Assembly (NCBI GenBank): GCA_003049485.1
Contig: PYST01000565.1
Span: 1-16,375 of the forward strand
Length of the DNA: 16,375 bases
Direction: 5' to 3'
Source of the DNA: Ophioceras dolichostomum
Taxonomy: Eukaryota; Ascomycota; Sordariomycetes; Magnaporthales; Ophioceraceae
In this document: positions 10,326 through 16,375 of the stretch, in pieces
Position numbering within the stretch: position 1 is the stretch's first letter
How the letters are laid out: the number at the start of each line of letters is the position of its first letter
Translations under genes and position numbers: made by a program
Notes under the pieces: model-generated
The model's input: only the letters and a program-made list of their open reading frames with translations
The model's database searches: none
Told to the model about the DNA's origin: nothing

Positions 10326-12733
10326 TTACTCGACAGCTGCAAAACCAGTCAGTGGTCGACCAGCCAGCGCGCGCTCCATTCCTTCGGCTGTCACCTGCTC
10401 TGACTTCTTCAAACATTCCGTCAGGGGCAAACACGCCCCAGACGTGGTCAGCAGCACCCTGACCGCATTTCCCGGAGTCTTTCCCCTGGCTCGCAATATG
10501 GCCATCAGCCGCTTGAGGTGCTTCCTAGTCGTGTGGCCTTCGGCAAGGTTGATCTTGTCCAGCACGAAGATCATCGTCGGCGGCGAGTGCTCGAGCAGGG
10601 CCTCAATCAGGTCCAGTGCCTTGGGCAGGCTGGCTGCGGTGCCGTCCAGCGCATCGAAGGCTTCTTGGGCTTTCGCGAGCAGGTCGTCCTCGGCTCCTTC
10701 GGCGGGGAGGTCGAGCTCGGCGGGCAGGACGAGGACGAGTTGCGCGACGAGCGAGTAGAGCATCGCCGTCATGGACTCCTCGCCGCGGGGACGCGGCTTC
10801 TGTTTGCTCTTCTTTTTCGCGGCAGGGCCGTGGTCGTACTGCGAGCGCGCAAAGAAGGACACGCAAGCTAATTTCAGGTGCTGCAACGCGACGGCGATGC
10901 GGGCGACGGCTATCTTGATGCGCTCCTCGCTCTCCACCTCCACGGGGCCTTCGACGCGGAGGAACTTCGTTTCTGTCTGCTTGACCCAGTCCGAGAGCCG
11001 GAGAGCGACTGCCTGTGGCAGCGCGCCATCGTCGCTGGTCGACTTCCTCACAATGTCGTAGACGTCGCCGTACTTTAGGTATTCGCTTATTTTGGCGGCG
11101 AGCAGCTGCATGTCGGCGCGCTTGAGCTTGCAAGGCGGCGCTGTGAGCGGCGCTTGTCCTTGTGTAGGGGGGTCTATGGTCGAATCTGGGCGAGCAGGTA
11201 GGGTGTAAGTACGGGAGTCTCTTGGCCGGGTGCAATGTGATAGCAGGTCCAATTTATGCACACAAAGACACAGAGGCAGACGTGACTCACAATGGTCGGC
11301 TGGTGTTTCCTCTTCCACGTGCCGAATCAGTTTTCTTTGTTCTGCGCTGGGCAATCTTTCACTACCGAACCCGAACCCTGCCTGGGCGACCTGTTGGTCT
11401 AGTGAAGCGTCAGCACACGAACTGCCATGATCCTGGTCGTCATGGGGAGAGAAAGCTTGTGTAACCTTACCATAGAAGAATCTCTCGCCATGGGCACACA
11501 AGGCTAGCTCGGCCCTGTAGCCAAGTCGGTGAAGCGCGATATCCTCGCTGATCTCCTCAAGCTTGGCCATGATATCGACGTCGTCGCCCCGCCTGCGGTC
11601 GCCCGCGGCGGTCAGCGCTGCGGTCAGCGCTTTCAGCTCGCAGTACATGTCCTGGACCTTTTTCTCGGTCGCCTGCACCCTCTCCTCGGTTGCCTGCACG
11701 GCCTGCAGCCGGATCCTGCCCAGCACGTCTCTGATCCCGGATACGGTCTCCTCCAGCGTCTTCTCGTAGTTCCTGTTTATGGCGGACATGAACCTGTGGC
11801 CCGGGTTTTGGAACCACTTCATCGCGGTGCAGAAGAAGGAGAAGACGCGGACGTAGAGATCGACGACGTGGCGCCTCATGGCGGGCGTGTCTGATACGGC
11901 GGTGCTCTTCTTCACCGACTTGAGGTCGTCACTGATCTCCTCGAGGGAAGACGAGAAGCGCTCTGCAATCTTCACGTGGTTATCGGAGATCTGGGACAAA
12001 GCACCAACGTGCCTCAGGTGAGTGAGTGTTTCTCCTTTTCTCGCCCCGGGACCAGGGCCTTTCGAATGCAATGGCAGGGGTACCTCAACATCGAATGATA
12101 ACGGAGAAACTCACTCTCACGATCGACGTTATTGTGCCGGTGATTAATTTAATGTATTTGTCCTCCGCCGGAATGAATTCAAACAAAAACGAATAATCTT
12201 GCATAGTCGACAGGAACCCTTGACAGCGAGACTTGACCTTCCCGAAGCCGGACTCCTTCTTCTTCAGCCACCTGTTCTCGGCCTCGGCCACGGCCTTCTC
12301 CAGGGTCTGGATCGTCGGGGGCGTCCGCTTGAGGTGTTCGTTGCCCTCGAGTTTGAAGTGCACGTGAAACTCCTCCCACACCTGGCTCACCTCGCGGCAC
12401 CGGTTCTGAAGGTATGCAACTTGCGCGTCCTCGCTGTGATTCATGCCTACGAAGTCAGCAGGGGGAACAGACTGGACATGATGCCGCCTTGGACGGGACA
12501 CCTGGTACTTGCCTCTCCGTCTCCTCGAACTTGATCCAGGTCTCCCAGCTGATTTCACTCTTAGGCTTTTCCTTGACCTGGACCTGCATCTTTGCTGCTG
12601 ATAGCTCCTGAGCCTTTGCTACCTCGCCGAGCGCCTTGCACAGCGGATCGTCTGGGTTTTCCCGCGCGACTTTGTTGCTGTAAGTGCGAACAACACCGCG
12701 CAGAGCCGGATCGTAGTTGCCGGCGGTCGCCAT
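10326..12733 (-). CDS. DUF7708-like protein with a P-loop-less NTPase-like domain
   Basis: Minus-strand exons: 12733-12502, 12446-12115, 11990-11471, 11398-11291 and 11185-10326. Introns are 55, 124, 72 and 105 nt and phases agree. The product is 683 residues and the ATG context is good (G at -3 and +4). Residues about 130-270 are helical and resemble DUF7708, an N-terminal domain of many fungal NLR-like (STAND) proteins: FLFEFIPAEDKYIKLITGTI, NHVKIAERFSSSLEEISDD and DTPAMRRHVVDLYVRVF are typical. A coiled coil with a duplicated heptad (QATEERV/QATEKKV) follows at about 285-302. Residues about 460-650 look like an NTPase core: RVEGP (474-478) where a P-loop should be, VSFFARSQ (506-512), a Walker B-like MIFVLDKIN with D607, and a sensor-1-like VLLTTSG (641-647). 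No GxxxxGK[ST] exists, so ATP hydrolysis is unlikely. No C-terminal repeats follow. A role in fungal non-self recognition is inference from the family. Confidence 0.8.
11656..11697 (-). repeat. 21-nt tandem duplication encoding a coiled-coil heptad
   Basis: Two adjacent 21-nt units (11656-11676 and 11677-11697) match at 17 of 21 positions. They encode QATEERV and QATEKKV in the coiled coil of the DUF7708-like protein. A duplication of exactly one heptad lengthens the helix without disturbing its register. A third, more decayed copy may follow towards 11708. Confidence 0.6.
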
Positions 12734-13110
12734 GACAGCTACCAGGAAGAGACAGAGAGGGCTCCTGAGAGAACCGAGGGCTCTGCTTGATTTTTACATT
12801 GAAAGTAGCTTGCCTGTGCTTATTCAGTTTTGAGCCGCCTGTCCTGGACTGCTATGAGAAGGCTATAGAGAGGCCGTCAATCTCCACTCTGTCGAATCCT
12901 GCCGAACACTAAATATGCGATGCGACGAGCACGACGGCACCCATCAGCCAACCCAAAGCCTCAAGTCTCAGACCTGTACGAAAAGTAAGATGCAGTGCAC
13001 CATCAGCTGCAAAGCCCGTCCCGTCTCGACTACTTTGAACCTACTCGAATACTGCCGATAATCCGAAACGTGGCACCCAGCTGAACCTCCTTTGCAGGAT
13101 TCGGCGCCGA

Positions 13111-13130
13111 TAGTGCATGCGCTAGTGCAT
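13111..13130. repeat. direct repeat TAGTGCAT x2
   Basis: TAGTGCAT occurs at 13111-13118 and again at 13123-13130, spaced by GCGC. The central part, GTGCATGCGC, is nearly palindromic. Two 8-mers about one helical turn apart (12 bp) could be a factor-binding site in the divergent promoter, but no factor is recognised. Confidence 0.4.
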
Positions 13131-13178
13131 ATTCGGAGAGGAGCCCGTCCTGGAGGGTAAGTGAGGCTGCAAATTGTG

Positions 13179-13183
13179 CCAAT
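13179..13183 (+). promoter_or_regulatory. CCAAT box
   Basis: CCAAT followed by CAG lies about 420 bp upstream of the AAA ATPase ATG. CCAATCA is the preferred core of the fungal HAP/CBF complex. The match is exact, but a 5-7 bp motif can occur by chance. Confidence 0.35.
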
Positions 13184-13294
13184 CAGCGCTGAATCCTTCG
13201 ACATTTGGCTGACTTCAATCAATCATGATCCTTTAGGCTCCTACATCAAGCGCTGGCCAGCAGTGTTACAGACAATGGTTACAGGGGGTAAAGG

Positions 13295-13409
13295 GGGGGT
13301 ACACCGGGATAAGAGTGGAAGAGTGCCGTGTCCAAGGGGCCAGAGCCGCAATTGGCGACATGGAGGCTGGGCTTTGCATCCACCCATGTTAGCGATCCCC
13401 TGTACCCCC
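13295..13409. repeat. imperfect inverted repeat, G-rich / C-rich arms
   Basis: The arm at 13295-13310 (GGGGGTACACCGGGAT) is almost the reverse complement of 13395-13409 (ATCCCCTGTACCCCC), with about 84 bp between. The arms include AGGGG/CCCCT-type cores like the stress-response element. No target-site duplication or coding content suggests a mobile element. Confidence 0.35.
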
Positions 13410-13602
13410 AGACTTGAGGTGGAGCGATGAAGAGCTGAGGAGAAAGATGCGGTAGTATGTAGGTTTGAAAATTGAAGGAAGTTATGTATTGACAAAATCG
13501 AGCTCTTCTTCCCTCAAATTTCCATTATTTTCCTCTATCTCGCCCGAGTGCTCCATCATCGCGATATCCACTCTACAAGACGACACTTCTCTCCTCTCAG
13601 GG

Positions 13603-16310
13603 ATGCGGCAAGACATCGAGGCTACGGAGGCTCTCAAACGGGAGGACTCCATCATGTCTCGTTCCAGCACTGCCGTCGGCCGAGACTTTGAGAAGTCCGC
13701 TGTCGAGAATATTAAAGCGCTTGAGCTCACCCCTGAAAGCTCGAGCACTGGCAGGGACAGCGGGATCGGTCTGGATAATTCTGAGGCAGACAGCGATACT
13801 CCGCAGGCCACACCACAAGCAAGCTCGACTGGCGAGGCTGCGACCCCTGTCCTTGCTACAGAGGTCGCCAAAGATGGTGGCAAGGGCAGTACAGAGCCTA
13901 CTGCCACCAATGCTTCAAGGAACGCTGGAGTGGATGACAAGCCTAAAGACAGTGGCCAAGGCAGCGGGTCGGGCGATGCCAAGTCCCCGGGAGAGGATGC
14001 AAAGTCAGGGGATGAGAAGGACAAGGAAGATGAAAAGAAAGAGAAGGAGAAGGAGGAGGAGGAGGAGGAGGAGGAAAAGCCCGACATCTGCGTGATCGAG
14101 GGCATCTCCCACAAAGTCCTGACCGAATTCGAGATCAGCAGATGCCCTTCGTGCAAGAAGATCCTCCATGAGAAGTGCAGGTACGGAGGGCTCGACCATG
14201 CAGGGCTTCGACAGTTCCACATCACCGAGTGCCCCAAGTGCGACAAGCACATTCCCGCAATCCTGCTCGACGTGGAGTCAGCCCCAACAAAGGCGGCAGC
14301 CGAAGCTGGCGGCGCCGAAGGCGAGTCGGATGAGCATGGTGATGGCAAGCCTAAGCCTGGCGAGGTGGGTGCTGGCACTCAGGCCGCAGTCGCCGTTGCC
14401 TCCGGAGCCATCGACGCGGCCACCCCCGAGGAGACCGACTTCAGCTACGTGGTCGAATACTGGGACATCGGCCGCAACCTCATCACGAAGGAGGACTGGA
14501 TCGGCCAGTTCGACCTCCAGCACGAGCGGACCCGCATGAAGCGCGCCCGGTGGCAGCGTTCCGGCGGCACCAAGTTCCAGCTGATCTCGGTACTCGACAC
14601 GTCGATCCCCAAGGACAGCTCTCGGCGGCCGTGGGAGGTGCGGGCCATCATGGACAGGGGCATCGTGCACAACCCCGACGTGGCCGTGCAGCTGCGGACC
14701 ACGCGTCTCGTGATCCACTCGCTGCCTTTCCTCGGGGCCATAAAGTCGGTTCTCACGTATGACCCGTACCCCCCGCTGAAGCTCGAGAAGCTGGAGCTGG
14801 CCGAGCCATACTCTCTGGTGGCGCACCACCTGACCGAGCTGAAGGACCACAAGCGAGAGCTCGAAGAGAGCCTCTCGGCCGTCCCGCCCCCGGACTCGGA
14901 GCAGCGCGACGCGACCACATCCCTCGTCGGCGACCTCGATGTCGTCCTGAAGTTCGTCGGCTCCGCCGTCGGCGACCTTGTGGAGAAGGAGGCGGCCCTG
15001 TACAAGCTGGAGAAGCCGTCCTGCACGTTCCGAATGCTTTGGCTCCTGTTCAAGCCTGGGCGCGCCGTCTACGTCAAGGGTGAAGGCCACGGGGCCAGGA
15101 GGCGCATGGACGCCTACATGGTCGAGTCCGTGAGCACCGGCGATGTCATCCTCTCGGCGTCGCCGGACGCCCTGAAGCCCTGCACCATCAACCTCTGGTA
15201 TCTCAACTATGAGGGCGCGAAGCAGCGGGTGACACGCTGGCGTTACGCCTTCGAGATCCAGCCTTTCCAGGGCGAGCGGACTATTGAAAGCCTCAACGTT
15301 GTTCCCTGCGACATTTGGGACCGTGCTGACGGCGGGAAGCTGCGCCAGAAGCTCCTGGACGAGGGAGAGCAGTGGTTCAAACTCTTCCCAGGCCGCCACA
15401 TGCACTACAAGGGCGAATTTGTCGGGGGCCGCGGGACGTCAGTGAGTCTAGTTCATCCGTCATCGTACATCCATCCATCCATCTCTTCCCCGATGGTTTA
15501 CTTACCGTCTTACCTTCTCTCTGGCAGTATGATGGTCGTGTCTACATCGACCCTGTCTCATATTATTCGGTCAACCAATCCGAGTCGCGTCCGCGCAATG
15601 TTCTCGGTGAATCAAACCTGCCCAATGACCGCTTTGCGAGCTACGACGACATCGACCCCCTGGACATGGAAGAGGCGGCCAAGAAGACCGAACCCGACAC
15701 CCTCCTCCAACAGTACCTGCTCGTGACCAAGAACATCAGGGGCCTAGTCTTCAAGACCCGTGCCTGGGGTAAGCTACTAAGCTGCCGTCCACCCCTGGCC
15801 TCTACTCGCTCTTCCCACCTCCGCTTCGGCCAGAGCCGGTCCATGTCCATGTCCATGCGTTCTAACTGCCCACTTCTCATACAGAAACTCTCCGAGTGTC
15901 CTGCTGCGAGGAGCCCAAGGTCAACAAGGACCCGTTCGACAAGCTGGTCATGCCGGAGAAGCGCAAGATGATGATCAAGTCTCTCGTGACCAAGTACACG
16001 GACCACGAGCGCGGCGTCTGGAGCGCCGACTACATCCAGAACAAAGGCGAGGGCCAGATCTTCCTGCTGCACGGCGCGCCCGGCGTCGGCAAGACCTTCA
16101 CGGCCGAGTGCATCGCCGCCTACACGAACCAGCCCTTGCTGGCCCTCACCTGCGGCGACCTCGGCACCAACGAGGTGGAGATGGAGGACAAGCTCAACCA
16201 GTGGCTCAAGCTGGGTCACAAATGGGGTGCTGTCATGCTCATCGATGAGGCGGATGTGTTCCTCGAGAAGAGATCAACGGCGGATCTGAAGAGGAATAGT
16301 CTAGTATCAG
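13603..16310 (+). CDS. AAA+ ATPase with DUF7025 and N-terminal CxxC pair (3' end outside window)
   Basis: Exons 13603-15441, 15528-15768 and 15885-16310 are in phase (introns 86 and 116 nt). At 16310 a phase-1 donor (G|GTCTGT) opens an intron running past the window, so 835 residues and part of the AAA domain are seen. Residues 1-160 are low complexity, ending in an eight-Glu run. Residues 181-216 hold C181-x2-C184 and C210-x2-C213 with C192 and several His, a possible zinc-binding element. Residues about 365-610 fit DUF7025 and its flank (LVIHSLPFLGAIKSVLTYDP, FRMLWLLFKPG), continuing over the first intron to YDGRVYIDPVSYY. Walker A is GAPGVGKT (757-764) and Walker B is VMLIDEAD with D814/E815, so ATP hydrolysis is expected. 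The fungal DUF7025-AAA family has no firmly assigned role; substrate and location are unknown. The start is the first ATG in the frame, which is open without ATG back to 13465. Confidence 0.88.
14053..14073 (+). repeat. (GAG)7 microsatellite inside the AAA gene
   Basis: Seven perfect GAG codons, followed by GAA, encode the eight-glutamate run at residues 151-158. It sits in an almost purine-only stretch of about 60 nt (14019-14079). Length variation would stay in frame and change the charge of a disordered linker ahead of the CxxC element. Confidence 0.8.
15469..15482 (+). repeat. (ATCC)n microsatellite in AAA intron 1
   Basis: Three ATCC units and a partial fourth lie inside the 86-nt intron 15442-15527, between the donor and the pyrimidine tract. 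No function is evident. Confidence 0.6.
15839..15856 (+). repeat. (GTCCAT)3 in AAA intron 2
   Basis: Three perfect 6-nt units lie inside the 116-nt intron 15769-15884, just ahead of its textbook CTAAC branch site. The repeat may explain why this intron is longer than its neighbours. Confidence 0.6.
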
Positions 16311-16375
16311 GTCTGTTATGTCTCATAACCTAATGTCTGCGCCTTTCTCTTGCCCTGACAACCCCCCTCCCCCCC

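Larger units (their letters stand above)
12734..13602. promoter_or_regulatory. shared divergent promoter region, DUF7708-like gene / AAA ATPase
   Basis: These 869 bp lie between two divergent start codons and contain no supported gene. Visible elements are a CCAAT box, a TAGTGCAT direct repeat and a G-rich/C-rich imperfect inverted repeat, all listed separately. The frame of the AAA gene stays open upstream to 13465 but has no ATG before 13603. A pyrimidine-rich CTCTCCTCTCAG ends just two bases before that ATG and looks like a splice acceptor, so a 5' UTR intron or an additional upstream exon is possible. Confidence 0.5.

Noticed and set aside
10603..11235. 210-codon open frame on the minus strand overlapping the DUF7708-like gene
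   Set aside because: Shifted frame of the same exon with an Arg-rich shadow composition, whereas the overlapping frame carries the NTPase-like motifs and correct splice phases.
14278..15405. 375-codon open frame on the minus strand
   Set aside because: It is antisense to the DUF7025 coding exon. The leucine- and arginine-rich peptide is typical of a mirror frame.
1..16375. Transposons, CRISPR arrays, prophage or viral sequence, tRNA or rRNA genes
   Set aside because: No transposase, reverse transcriptase, long terminal repeats, spaced repeat array or RNA-gene structure was seen.

Overview
The window is nuclear DNA of a filamentous ascomycete, most likely Pezizomycotina and possibly a Sordariomycete. 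The signs are GC-rich third codon positions, short GT-AG introns (about 55-125 nt) with CTRAC-type branch sites and pyrimidine-rich 3' ends, and gene families that are typically fungal. Nothing bacterial, viral or transposon-like was seen. All gene models were assembled by eye from splice signals and family resemblance. No alignment or transcript data were available.

Layout: (1) minus strand 4094-737, a four-exon MAK21/NOC1 (CBF family) ribosome-biogenesis gene; (2) plus strand 4421-6851, a seven-exon mitochondrial (bacterial-type) prolyl-tRNA synthetase, divergent from MAK21 across about 326 bp; (3) plus strand 7703-9593, a two-exon gene of unknown function that may belong to the fungal DUF7905/KH-like group, with an insecure 5' end; (4) minus strand 12733-10326, a five-exon gene with a DUF7708-like N-terminus, a coiled coil and a C-terminal NTPase-like fold that lacks a Walker A lysine; (5) plus strand from 13603 to beyond the right edge, a DUF7025/AAA+ ATPase with an N-terminal CxxC...CxxC element and intact Walker A and B motifs.

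Genes 1 and 2 are housekeeping genes (60S subunit assembly and mitochondrial translation). Genes 4 and 5 look like accessory genes. They are head to head across 869 bp, and one pairs a signalling-type helical domain with a degenerate NTPase while the other is an intact AAA+ ATPase. A functional link between them is only inferred. The longer gene-free stretches (1-736, 6852-7702, 9594-10325, 12734-13602) are UTR and promoter sequence with a few small repeats and candidate regulatory motifs.
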